This document shows, piece by piece, positions 35,268 to 43,156 of a DNA stretch of 46,493 nucleotides. The DNA lies in the NCBI RefSeq assembly GCF_002937075.1, contig NZ_NHSJ01000053.1, positions 1 to 46,493 of the forward strand, given 5' to 3'. Source of the DNA: Rhodoblastus sphagnicola (lineage in GTDB: Bacteria > Pseudomonadota > Alphaproteobacteria > Rhizobiales > Beijerinckiaceae). The translations under genes and the position numbers were made by a program. Every line of letters starts with the position of its first letter. Within the stretch, counting starts at the first letter, position 1. Below the pieces are notes generated by a model. That model was not told the DNA's origin and did not search any database. It saw only the letters and a program-made list of their open reading frames with translations.

Positions 35268-37100
35268 TCAGGCGCAGGCCATGATGATTTGCGCCCAGAT
35301 GCGCGCCCAAGGCATGCTGGCCCGGCGAATGGGCGGCGCGATCTTTTCTTGCGACATGCGCTTCTGCCAATGCGCGATCGGCGTGCTGAATCCGGTCTTG
35401 GGCCGACGCTTCAATACCTCGCCCAAGGGCTGCGTCGGCGCTTCCGCGAGCAGGCTCTTGTTTCGCGTGATTTGCTCGGACGCCGTCACAGACGCCAATT
35501 GGCGAAGCAGCGTTGTGTCGACCAAAGGGGTCCTGACCTCAAGGGAATGCGCCATGCTCGCCCAGTCCGTGTCACGCAGGAGCTGGTTCTTCAGGTACAG
35601 CCCGGATTCGAGCGCTGAGATTCGATCCGCGGCCGCCTTGGGGCTCGGGTCGCTCTCTCTTGCGATCAGCTGAAGCGGCCGCAGTCGACGCAAACCGGCG
35701 GCCACGACGTCGGGCGGGAGCAATCCCGGCAGCTCCCAAGGCATGAACAGGCCGCGCCGCAACAAATATGCGCCCGCGTAGTCGCCGCCATATTCCAACA
35801 TTCCCGCCGCTTTCGGATGAACCCCAAGCCTGTTGACGACGGGCGCGCCGACGACTCGCGCGATTCGACCGAGCATTGGCACGCGCGATGGCCCATGCAG
35901 CCGGCGCACCCATCTCGGAATGTCGCGAAATGACGGGTAGCCGCCAAACAGCTCGTCGCCCCCCAAACCCGAAATGGCGACTTTCAAGCCCAGTTCGTTT
36001 GCGGCCTTGGACACGAACCACGTGTTCACGCCATCGACGGATGGCTGGTCCATATTGTCAAGGATCTCCGGCAGATCCTTCAGAAACTCCGCTTCGCCAA
36101 CGACCCGAACCGCATGTTTCACATCATAGGCTTTGGCGACTTCCGCGGCGAGCAGGCTTTCGTCGTCGGTGGTCTTCAGGAAATCGTCAAACGTCAGCGT
36201 GACCGCCATGATCTCCTGCTGACCCGCGTCGCGCATCAGACCAACCAGCGACGAGGAGTCGATTCCGGCGGAAAGGAACGCGCCGACGGGCACGTCCGCG
36301 ACCAAGTGATGGCGCACGCTGTCGAGGAGGGCGGATCGAATGTCTTCGACGCCATGCTCGCGACTGCGCCTCGCTCCATGCGCCGACTGCATTTCGGCGT
36401 CGTGGTAGACCTTTGCGACGGAGAAATATTGCCTGGGTTCGGCGGCGCTCATCCGTTCCACGACCATCGCCGATCCGGCGGGCAAAGCGCTGATATCCCG
36501 GTAGCAGGTGAACGGTTCGGGCACGCTGCCGAACAGGTAGAATCCGACCTGGCCTGCGGGCTCCGGCTCGCCGGAAATGGCGCCGCCGGCGAGCAGCGCC
36601 TTGACCTGGCTCGCGAAGCGAAAAGTCCCGCCCGTCGCGGCATAGTAGAGCGGCTTGACGCCATAGGGGTCGCGCGCGAGGAATAGACTGTTCGCCCGGG
36701 AGTCCCAGATCGCGAAGGCAAACATGCCTCGCAGATCATGCACCATCTCGGCGCCCTTCAGCGCATAAAGATGCAACAGCACTTCCGTGTCCGAACGCCC
36801 GCGAAACACGCAGCCCTTCGCGATCAAATCGTTTCGGATCGCCTGGTAATTGTAGATCTCGCCATTGTAGGTGATCGCCAGATTGCCATCGGCGCTCGTC
36901 ATCGGCTGAGCGCCGGCTTTAGAAAGATCGATGATCGCCAACCGCCTGTGCCCCAAGCCGACGCGGCCATCGGCGGATACCCACGCACCGGCCCCGTCGG
37001 GACCACGCCTGGCCATGCGCTCGCGCGTCCGCAGCAATTCGGCCCGGTCGATCGGCGGAGCTGCTTGGCTGTAAGCAAAAATGCCGTTGATCCCGCACAT
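35268..37100 (-). CDS. asnB: Glutamine-dependent asparagine synthetase-like amidotransferase
   Basis: 610 residues. The glutaminase nucleophile is Cys2 (MCGINGIFAY), with RRGPDGAG, GHRRLAIIDLS and YNGEIYNYQ. The synthetase domain has the PP-loop as LSAGIDSSSL (277-283; Ala replaces the commoner Gly), SGLGGDELFGGYPSF, and EVRTPLVDTTLL. Start fixed by Cys2. In EPS/O-antigen loci such proteins (for example WbpS-like) amidate uronic acids. Here it lies next to a HexNAc dehydrogenase and epimerase, which suggests an amidated hexosaminuronic acid. A role in peptidoglycan or aspartate amidation is less likely by context. Confidence 0.92.
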   Translation of the reverse strand: MCGINGIFAYSQAAPPIDRAELLRTRERMARRGPDGAGAWVSADGRVGLGHRRLAIIDLSKAGAQPMTSADGNLAITYNGEIYNYQAIRNDLIAKGCVFRGRSDTEVLLHLYALKGAEMVHDLRGMFAFAIWDSRANSLFLARDPYGVKPLYYAATGGTFRFASQVKALLAGGAISGEPEPAGQVGFYLFGSVPEPFTCYRDISALPAGSAMVVERMSAAEPRQYFSVAKVYHDAEMQSAHGARRSREHGVEDIRSALLDSVRHHLVADVPVGAFLSAGIDSSSLVGLMRDAGQQEIMAVTLTFDDFLKTTDDESLLAAEVAKAYDVKHAVRVVGEAEFLKDLPEILDNMDQPSVDGVNTWFVSKAANELGLKVAISGLGGDELFGGYPSFRDIPRWVRRLHGPSRVPMLGRIARVVGAPVVNRLGVHPKAAGMLEYGGDYAGAYLLRRGLFMPWELPGLLPPDVVAAGLRRLRPLQLIARESDPSPKAAADRISALESGLYLKNQLLRDTDWASMAHSLEVRTPLVDTTLLRQLASVTASEQITRNKSLLAEAPTQPLGEVLKRRPKTGFSTPIAHWQKRMSQEKIAPPIRRASMPWARIWAQIIMACA

Positions 37101-37271
37101 GAAGACCGACTCGAACTGATGGTCGCGCGATTGCCACGCCTATTCGTTCCGGAGAACGCGCATAATCGAGGCGTCCAAACAGGCCTGAGACACGCAGTGA
37201 GATCCGCAGCTCCGCAAGTTCGCGGAACGGCATTTCCCTCCTGTCCTGGTTCAAACCGCAGAATGACATGT

Positions 37272-37287
37272 GATAGAACGTTCTATC
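37272..37287. repeat. 16-bp perfect palindrome at a gene end
   Basis: GATAGAACGTTCTATC is self-complementary and contains the TAG stop of the 228-residue protein gene. As RNA it would fold with a 6-bp stem and ACGT loop, but no T-run follows on the minus strand. It could be a regulator-binding site ahead of asnB or a weak pause/stability hairpin. A second inverted pair, CGTTC-n4-GAACG, lies near 37145-37158. Confidence 0.6.
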
Positions 37288-37969
37288 GGGTCTCGGCCGG
37301 CCCGGGCTTGACAGGCGCCGCCGTCTCGTCGCCGCCGTCCGCGCCGGCCTCGGGCGACAGGTCCAGGGCCTTGATGATGGGATCGGCCGGCTTGCCCACC
37401 AACAGCAATGCCGCAAGCATTTCTCCGCGCGACGGGTCCGGGACGAGCGCGATCTGGTCGGCGAGCGCGAGGCGCTCCCCGGGGCCAATCGCGCTCCAGC
37501 CGCCCACGAGATCGTTGATCAGCGTCCGCCGCACATCCGGCGGCAGGCGTTCCCAATAGGGAAGCCCGAACGCCGCGCGGCCCGCCATCAAGCGCGCTTC
37601 ATTGGGCCCCGTCATGGCCGACATGGCCAGGGCGCTGGAAACGTCCTCCATTGGCGCGCCGACCTTCGCGCGCGCGATGGCCAGATCGAGCCAGGCGCCG
37701 CTCGCCAAGGGCGTCGAGCCCAGCAGGTTCTGCAAGGCGTCGATGCGCGCGGCGGTGGAGGCCGAGGCCGCCAGAGCAAGCCTTTGCGCGAGCGCCGCGA
37801 CCGGCGTCTGCGCCATGAAAGGCTCCAGGCGCGCTTTCGTGTCTGGCGGGTTCGTCGACTGCCGCGCCCAACCGAATTGAAGCGTCGAGGCCGCCCAGGA
37901 CATGGTCAAAGCGCACAGGCCAATGACCACAAAAGCGGTCCAGAAACGCGCTTCGCGAATATTGATCAT
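37283..37969 (-). CDS. Unknown single-pass membrane protein of the EPS operon
   Basis: 228 residues. One N-terminal hydrophobic segment (residues about 9-28, FWTAFVVIGLCALTMSWAA) followed by a periplasmic, helix-rich domain with Ala/Leu repeats reminiscent of TPR-like packing (LAQRLALAASAS, SGAWLDLAIARAKVG, GPNEARLMAGRAAFGLPYW). The C-terminal tail is Pro/Gly/Glu-rich. Not recognised as a named family. ATG 37969 overlaps the kinase stop (ATGA), so it is made together with the chain-length kinase and may modulate it or the polymerase. Confidence 0.8.
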   Translation of the reverse strand: MINIREARFWTAFVVIGLCALTMSWAASTLQFGWARQSTNPPDTKARLEPFMAQTPVAALAQRLALAASASTAARIDALQNLLGSTPLASGAWLDLAIARAKVGAPMEDVSSALAMSAMTGPNEARLMAGRAAFGLPYWERLPPDVRRTLINDLVGGWSAIGPGERLALADQIALVPDPSRGEMLAALLLVGKPADPIIKALDLSPEAGADGGDETAAPVKPGPAETR

Positions 37970-40230
37970 TCGTTATAGTATTTCTTGTAGTAACGCCCGC
38001 CGTAATAATAGCTATAGGCGTATTTGCCATATTTTTGCGCCTGAGCGTCGACCACCTGATTGAACACCAGTCCGGCGACTTTTTTATTCCCTGAGAGGCG
38101 CTGGATCGAATGAGCGATCATTTCGCGGCCCGTCGAAGCCCAGCGCACGATGAAAACGACCTTGTCGACCATTTGCGACACAATCAGCGGATCGACCACT
38201 GGGCCGACCGGCGGGGTGTCGATCACGACCATGTCGAATTTTGCGCGCAGAATGTCCATGAGCGCCTTCAGCTTGTTCGACCCGAGGAGATCCGGCGGGT
38301 TCTGCGTCTTCGATCCCGCGGGCAGCACCCACAGTTTCAGATCCTCGTCATAAACGATGATATCGGTGATCGCGCCGTCGCCGATCAGATAATCGGTCAG
38401 GCCCTGCGCCTTGTCGAGTTTGAAATAGCGCGACACCGAGGGATGACGGAGATCGCCGTCGATGATGAGAACGCGCTGACCGGATTGCGCGGCGGAACTG
38501 CCAAGCGTCATGCAGATCGTCGTCTTGCCTTCGCCCGGTATGGTCGACGTGCATTGAATGATCCGGGGCGGGTGATCGACGTCGCTCATCTGAATGGCGC
38601 TGCGCAGCGACCGGACGGCTTCGGAGAAACGCGACAGCGGCTTGACAAAAGGATATTGCGGTATCGACACGATCTGTCCGTCGGCGGTGAGATCACGCGC
38701 CTCCATTTTCGAGATCGACGCCATCAGCGGCAGGTCCAGCAGTTCTTCCACCTGGTGCGGCGTTGTGAAGCCGGCGTTGAGAATCTCGATCAGATAGGCG
38801 CCGCCAACGCCCGCCAGCAGCCCCAAAAAGGCGGCCACGAGCATGACATTTCCGGTCTTCGGCCACGACTGCGCCGAGGGCGCCAGCGCCGGCGAAATCA
38901 CGCGCGCCTCACGCGCCTCGAACGTCGACTGCTCCTCGGTGATTTTGGCCCGCTGCAAGAAGTTTTCAAACAGGCTCTTGTTGACCGCCGCGGTGCGTTC
39001 GAGTTCGCGCAAAGTGATGGCCTTGGCGTTGTCGATGTCGTTTTGCCCGGTGGCTTCGCGCAAGGTTCTCTCGACCGCGTCCTCGCGCGCCTCGGCCAGC
39101 TCGTACTCATTCTTGATGTTGTTGGTGAGCCGCGCGATTTCGGCGTTGATGGCGCGATGAATATCCGCGAGTTGCGCGCGCAGATTGACGACCGCCGGGT
39201 AGCGGTCGCTGTAGCGCGCCCGCAGTTCGGCCTCCTGGCGCGAGACGTCATTTTCCTGCTTCCGCAGATCGGCGATCGCGCCGGAGTTCATCACATCGGG
39301 CAAAGCGGAAATGTTGCCGCCGCTCGCCTGGATTCGCTGCAGCAATTCGAGGCGCGCCTTTTTCTCGCCGGCTTCGGCGCGCGCCGCGACCAGGCGTCCG
39401 TTGAGTTGCGCAATCTGGTCCTGGGTCAAGCTGACATTTGCGGCGTTCGACGGCACGAGATTATTGTCGACGCGAAATTGCGTGACCGCCTCCTCGGAGG
39501 CCCGCAATTGCTGGCGCAATTCGACAAGACGCTCGCTCAGCCAGGTCGAGGCGCGCTTGGCGGCTTCGAAGCGCGCATCGAGCTTGTCGACGACATAGGC
39601 GTCGGCGACCGCATTCGCCAGGCGCGCGGCCCTGCCGGCATCGGCGGAGGTGATGGAGACATTGAGCGCGAGGGCCTGGCCAGCCCGCGCGACGTTCAAC
39701 GCGCCTTTCAGCCGCTCAATCGTGGCGATGACCTCGGCCGAGGCCTGATCGCTCCCGACCTCGCTTCGGCTGGATGCCTTTTTCGCGGCGGCGTCCGCAT
39801 CGGGCTTGCCGCCGAAAAAGCTTTTGATCGAGGCGAGCATTCCAGCGCCCGGCGCCATTGGGCTGACGCCGAATTCAGGATCGGAGACGAGTTTCTCCTT
39901 GACGACGACCCGCCGCAACAGCGCGCTCGACCGGATCACCGCGATCTGGCTTTCGATAGTCGTTATGTCGAACGGCATTTCGATGGGCGCCATGTCCTGC
40001 GCCAGCGGCTTGCTCCTGTTGGGTTCGAGAAGGAGCAGGGCGTTCGCGGTATAGAGCGGCGTCTGCCGCGACAATTGAATGGCGGCAAGCAGGATGGCCA
40101 AGGCCAAGACGCCGAGAATGAATTTCCATTGCCGCCAGGCGAAATTCAGAGCCTCGCGAAAATCGAAGCCGCCGCTCTCGGCGACGATCGCTGCGGTTTC
40201 AAGGACAGGCGTTTTGGGGCGATCAAGCAT
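37966..40230 (-). CDS. Wzc/GumC-type polysaccharide co-polymerase with BY-kinase domain
   Basis: 754 residues. A Wzz domain lies between membrane helices at about 37-52 and 462-484, with a long coiled-coil periplasmic region (220-445). The cytoplasmic bacterial tyrosine kinase has Walker A IPGEGKTT (564-571), Walker A' VLIIDGDLRHPS (587-598) and Walker B MVVIDTPP (667-674). The tail from 734 to 752 has ten tyrosines, the autophosphorylation cluster. It controls chain length and export. ATG 40230 is chosen as the normal start before the first helix; the open frame upstream runs antisense to nothing known and overlaps the neighbour. No Wzb-type phosphatase gene is adjacent. Confidence 0.95.
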   Translation of the reverse strand: MLDRPKTPVLETAAIVAESGGFDFREALNFAWRQWKFILGVLALAILLAAIQLSRQTPLYTANALLLLEPNRSKPLAQDMAPIEMPFDITTIESQIAVIRSSALLRRVVVKEKLVSDPEFGVSPMAPGAGMLASIKSFFGGKPDADAAAKKASSRSEVGSDQASAEVIATIERLKGALNVARAGQALALNVSITSADAGRAARLANAVADAYVVDKLDARFEAAKRASTWLSERLVELRQQLRASEEAVTQFRVDNNLVPSNAANVSLTQDQIAQLNGRLVAARAEAGEKKARLELLQRIQASGGNISALPDVMNSGAIADLRKQENDVSRQEAELRARYSDRYPAVVNLRAQLADIHRAINAEIARLTNNIKNEYELAEAREDAVERTLREATGQNDIDNAKAITLRELERTAAVNKSLFENFLQRAKITEEQSTFEAREARVISPALAPSAQSWPKTGNVMLVAAFLGLLAGVGGAYLIEILNAGFTTPHQVEELLDLPLMASISKMEARDLTADGQIVSIPQYPFVKPLSRFSEAVRSLRSAIQMSDVDHPPRIIQCTSTIPGEGKTTICMTLGSSAAQSGQRVLIIDGDLRHPSVSRYFKLDKAQGLTDYLIGDGAITDIIVYDEDLKLWVLPAGSKTQNPPDLLGSNKLKALMDILRAKFDMVVIDTPPVGPVVDPLIVSQMVDKVVFIVRWASTGREMIAHSIQRLSGNKKVAGLVFNQVVDAQAQKYGKYAYSYYYGGRYYKKYYNE

Positions 40231-40265
40231 CAAGTTTTTCCGCTTGGGAAACAGATCCGGCGCGC

Positions 40266-41732
40266 TCAGTCGGAAGCGAGACGGCGCGAACTTTCCGACT
40301 GCGCCACGCCGGCGCCAAGAATGGCCATGAAGGTCAGCGCCACCGCTTCGATCTGCAAGCTGAAATCGACCATGGCGTGGGCGCCGATCAACAGCGAGAC
40401 GCTCGCGGCGACGATCGGCGCGGTGGCGTCGCGATGGCGCTGGACAGCTCCCCAGGCGCACCGCCAGACCAGCAGGGCGAGCGCCAGGATCAAGGCGCCG
40501 CCGAACGCAATTCCGAGGCCTTGCAAGGTCTCCAGATAGGTGTTGTGGGCCATGTCCCACATGCCCCACACGCTGATGGATTGGTCGCGATAGAGCGGAA
40601 AGATGTCGGCAAACGTTCCATAACCAAACCCGATGAACAGGGCGTCGTTAATGGAGCCAATGACGATGGCGCAGACCGCGAGGCGCGAGGCGTCGGTAAG
40701 GCCGGTTTCGGAAATGCGCCCGACGATCTTGTCGCCGAACAGCAGGAAGCCGCCAAGCACCGCCACCGCGAGGAAAATGACCATGTCGATCTGCTGTCCG
40801 TCGCGCCGCCCGCTGCGCGCGAAAGTCATGAGCAACAGCGTGAATATCGCCAGCACAGCCGCCAGCACGCCGCCGCGCGACACGGTCCCCAGCAGCGCAA
40901 CCAGGATGACCAGTCCGGCGCCGATCAGCGTCCAGCCGCTCTGGCCGGTCGCCTCGATCAGTCTGGCGAGACGATAGCTTTTCAGCGCCGGATCGCCCGG
41001 CGCCTCGCGCCGATAGAACCGCAAGATCAGCGCGACCGCGCCGACAAGGCCGATTCCGGCGTAGGTCGCAAAAGTGTTGCGGTTGACGAAGGTCGCGCGG
41101 ATCGCGCCGCCGCCCGCAAGGTCGCTGAAGGGAAGGGCGCCGCCCGCGAACACCATCATGACAATGCCGAGTAGCGAATAGGCCGCGCAAATGGCGACGA
41201 CGGCCTGGATCAGGATCAGGGCGCGTCGGGGCGACCGGCACAGTTGCATCGCCAGCCAGAGAACGCTGGCGTCGGTCAACAGACGCATCAATGCGAGGGC
41301 GCTCGCCTGCGGATTGACCGATATGGCCGCATTCAACGGCGTCTTGAGCGCGTCGCCCGCGATGAGCCAGATCGGATGCGCAAATCCCGGCGGAATGACG
41401 GTGGACATTTGGACGGAGATCCAAAAGACCACGGCGGCGAACAGGATGAGCGGGGCCAGTATTTGCTTGGCGGCGACCGGATGTTTGCGTTCGCGGATCA
41501 GCAGGGAGATCTCATAGACCACGGTCAGCCCGGGAAACCAGACACCGTTTACGCCCCAGGCGAAAGGACGATCTCCGCCGAGCCAAAGCGGCGCCCAGGC
41601 GAGACCGAGAATGAGACCGGCCAGCAGCAGCGCCTCGAGGGGTTCGTCGCGCCACAGGACAATCCACGTGGACGGGGTCGCCGGATCGCGGCGCAGGCGC
41701 GGCGAGGCGGGATCGAATGCGCTGATGGCCAA
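40266..41732 (-). CDS. O-antigen ligase/polymerase-like (Wzy_C) membrane protein
   Basis: About 488 residues with ten or more membrane helices. The periplasmic signature ATFVNRNTFATYAGIG (about 215-230) and GTVSRGGVLAA match the O-antigen ligase/Wzy_C family (NRN and SRGG motifs), and GFGYGTFADIFPLYR plus MAHNTYLETLQGLGI with the conserved HN-YLE are typical. It could polymerise the EPS. The start is uncertain: TTG 41732, after AGAAGAGA, keeps it clear of the two upstream hairpin elements; ATG 41810 or 41834 would place one or both elements in the coding part. First gene downstream of the antiterminator and the tandem elements. Confidence 0.88.
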   Translation of the reverse strand: MAISAFDPASPRLRRDPATPSTWIVLWRDEPLEALLLAGLILGLAWAPLWLGGDRPFAWGVNGVWFPGLTVVYEISLLIRERKHPVAAKQILAPLILFAAVVFWISVQMSTVIPPGFAHPIWLIAGDALKTPLNAAISVNPQASALALMRLLTDASVLWLAMQLCRSPRRALILIQAVVAICAAYSLLGIVMMVFAGGALPFSDLAGGGAIRATFVNRNTFATYAGIGLVGAVALILRFYRREAPGDPALKSYRLARLIEATGQSGWTLIGAGLVILVALLGTVSRGGVLAAVLAIFTLLLMTFARSGRRDGQQIDMVIFLAVAVLGGFLLFGDKIVGRISETGLTDASRLAVCAIVIGSINDALFIGFGYGTFADIFPLYRDQSISVWGMWDMAHNTYLETLQGLGIAFGGALILALALLVWRCAWGAVQRHRDATAPIVAASVSLLIGAHAMVDFSLQIEAVALTFMAILGAGVAQSESSRRLASD

Positions 41733-41760
41733 AGGTCTCTTCTGATGTTGTCGCGCATGG

Positions 41761-41800
41761 CCACGCTGCCGCAGTTTGGGTGAAACGAACCGTCTCACCC
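41761..41800 (-). promoter_or_regulatory. JUMPstart/ops-like element, proximal copy
   Basis: On the minus strand: hairpin arms GGGTGAGACG and CGTTTCACCC with GTT loop (41800-41778), then AAAC, then TGCGGCAGCGTGG (41773-41761). One arm pair is G-T, a wobble only in minus-strand RNA. The core resembles E. coli ops GGCGGTAGCGTG. Same unit as 41831-41870, exactly 70 bp apart. Function inferred. Confidence 0.6.
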
Positions 41801-41830
41801 ATCCGCGCATGCGATGCGTCCTTGCGACGC

Positions 41831-41870
41831 CCATGCTGCCGCCATTTGGGTGAAACGGAGCGTTTCACCC
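41831..41870 (-). promoter_or_regulatory. JUMPstart/ops-like element, distal copy
   Basis: On the minus strand: hairpin arms GGGTGAAACG and CGTTTCACCC, perfectly complementary over 10 bp with CTC loop (41870-41848), then AAAT, then GGCGGCAGCATGG (41843-41831). Hairpin followed by an ops-like core is the order of the enterobacterial JUMPstart element. It lies 37 bp after the antiterminator gene on the same strand. Confidence 0.6.
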
Positions 41871-41885
41871 ATGCGATTGACGAAA

Positions 41886-41902
41886 ACGCGCTGGCAGCGC
41901 GT
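41886..41902 (-). terminator. Terminator-like hairpin after the antiterminator gene
   Basis: On the minus strand ACGCGCT-GCC-AGCGCGT, a perfect 7-bp stem with 3-nt loop, followed by a short T-run (the last stem T plus TTT, then CG). It begins 6 nt after the TAA stop of the NusG-like gene. The short T-run makes it a weak or conditional terminator. Confidence 0.5.
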
Positions 41903-41907
41903 GGTGT

Positions 41908-42432
41908 TTATGCCGCTTCCAAAGCGCTGCGTTCGACCGTCGCCGGCACTTGGCCGCCGAGCATGTCGAGAAGGACGCGAACGCGTCCATTGGCGTCGAG
42001 CCTGACCAGTTCGCCCATCAATTCGGCGAGCGGGCCCTGCACAATGCGCACGGTTTGGCCGACGACGAGATCACGATCGAAGCGGCAGGCGCCATCCTCG
42101 TCGCGATAGTCGAGAAGTCTTTCCACGATGCCGAAGGGCAGGGGCGTGGGAGACGTTTGCGTCATCACGAGCCGGGCGACGCCAATCGTGCCGTTGATCG
42201 ACCGCCAGCGGTCGCGCTGAAGATCGAGCGCGACGAAGAGATAACCGGGAAACAGAGCCGCCCTGACAAGGCGGGTCTTGCGCGCATGCCGCACCGTTTT
42301 AGCGATGACGGGGAGAAAGGTTCGAAACTGCTGCTCGCTCAGGTGATACAGCGCGCTGGTCTCGCGCTTCGCCAGGGCCTGAACGACATACCATCGCTCG
42401 CCCTCGGCAAGTTCGAACGGGTCGAGGCGCAT
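41908..42432 (-). CDS. RfaH/NusG-type transcription antiterminator
   Basis: 174 residues. The NGN domain starts RWYVVQALAKRETSALYHL; the central RLVRAALFPGYLFVALDL matches the FPGY(L/V)FV core of NusG/RfaH proteins; after a linker the KOW domain reads VVGQTVRIVQGPLAELMGEL. Specialised NusG paralogs bind RNA polymerase at an ops site and let it read through long polysaccharide operons. ATG 42432 has GGAG 5 nt upstream and gives a normal length; ATG 42459 is an alternative. It lies just before the tandem JUMPstart/ops-like elements and the 33-kb EPS operon. A housekeeping NusG is unlikely: it is not beside secE or ribosomal genes. Confidence 0.92.
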   Translation of the reverse strand: MRLDPFELAEGERWYVVQALAKRETSALYHLSEQQFRTFLPVIAKTVRHARKTRLVRAALFPGYLFVALDLQRDRWRSINGTIGVARLVMTQTSPTPLPFGIVERLLDYRDEDGACRFDRDLVVGQTVRIVQGPLAELMGELVRLDANGRVRVLLDMLGGQVPATVERSALEAA

Positions 42433-42620
42433 TGGCGCTCCAGTCGCGCCTTCAGTCATGGCGACGCTGCGCGGATGCCGACAAGGACCGATCGCGCCGC
42501 CGCCAAACAAGGAAACTGAACCCGTGGTCTACCAAGGTCATTGCTATCTCCAGAATAAAGTCAAAGCCAACGCGCCGGCCCCTCGGGGGCTGGTTGTGTT
42601 CCTGCCGAAGTATTCGGAGT
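42433..42620 (-). promoter_or_regulatory. Leader of the antiterminator gene
   Basis: 188 bp. On the minus strand, GCCCCCGAGGGGC (near 42579-42591) can form a GC-rich hairpin without a T-run, perhaps ending the upstream outer-membrane gene transcript. Downstream, TTGACT (near 42558) might serve as a -35 box, but no good -10 box follows. A plus-strand frame here is not considered real. Confidence 0.3.
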
Positions 42621-43145
42621 TCAGTGGGGGCTCACCTGCGAACCAGGATTGACGCCAAAATTGCTGATGACCACATCAGACCCCCCTGAACTTCCCGCTC
42701 GGGGGCCGCTTGCGCTCCGAGACCCCTCGGCGGAAGCGTGGTTTATGACCTCGCGAACAATCGCATTGAGCGCGGAATTGTCCGTGTTTTGATGCTTGTC
42801 GAGGTAGGCTTGGATGCCGGCCGCGGCGGCCGGATTTGACGATTTCAGCATTGCGAGCGCTTCGGCGACCGCCTGAATAGTGGCCGCCTTCTGGCTGTCG
42901 TTGCTCGACGCAACGGCGGCTTCGAGAATCATGGCGATCGCGCGGGGGTTACAGGCGCACGCGCGCGCCACATAACGAGCCAACACGCGGCTCTCGACGT
43001 TTTTGTTGAGCATCGCGCGAATCTCGGTCGTAACCGTCTCGATGCGCGGACACTGGCGCGGCTTTGGCTGCAAAGTCTGCGCCTGAACGATCGTTTGTGA
43101 AGCCGCAAGCAGCGCCCCCGCAAACAAGAATGCCGACTTTTTCAT
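42621..43145 (-). CDS. Small secreted protein of unknown function
   Basis: 174 residues. A clear signal peptide: MKKSAFLFAGALLAASQTIV with cleavage near VQA-QT. The mature part is helical and Ala-rich (EIRAMLNKNVESRVLARYVA, AIAMILEAAVASS) with two Cys (ACACNP), ending in a Gly/Ser-rich tail and VVISNFGVNPGSQVSPH. Not recognised. ATG 43145 gives the best signal peptide, although a TTG at 43160 overlaps the barrel gene stop (TTGA). Adjacent to the outer-membrane barrel, it may be a periplasmic or outer-membrane accessory of EPS export. Confidence 0.8.
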   Translation of the reverse strand: MKKSAFLFAGALLAASQTIVQAQTLQPKPRQCPRIETVTTEIRAMLNKNVESRVLARYVARACACNPRAIAMILEAAVASSNDSQKAATIQAVAEALAMLKSSNPAAAAGIQAYLDKHQNTDNSALNAIVREVINHASAEGSRSASGPRAGSSGGSDVVISNFGVNPGSQVSPH

Positions 43146-43156
43146 GATATGATCCG

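Noticed and set aside
38110-40539. 809-codon plus-strand open frame antisense to the kinase gene
   Set aside because: The minus strand carries complete Wzz and BY-kinase motifs; the antisense frame has Arg/Asp-rich composition and no motif. Long antisense frames are expected at high GC.
42458-42652. Plus-strand small frame in the antiterminator leader (reads PVVYQGHCYLQNKVKAN)
   Set aside because: Composition is somewhat protein-like, but it overlaps the ends of two minus-strand genes, has no ribosome site and no known relative.
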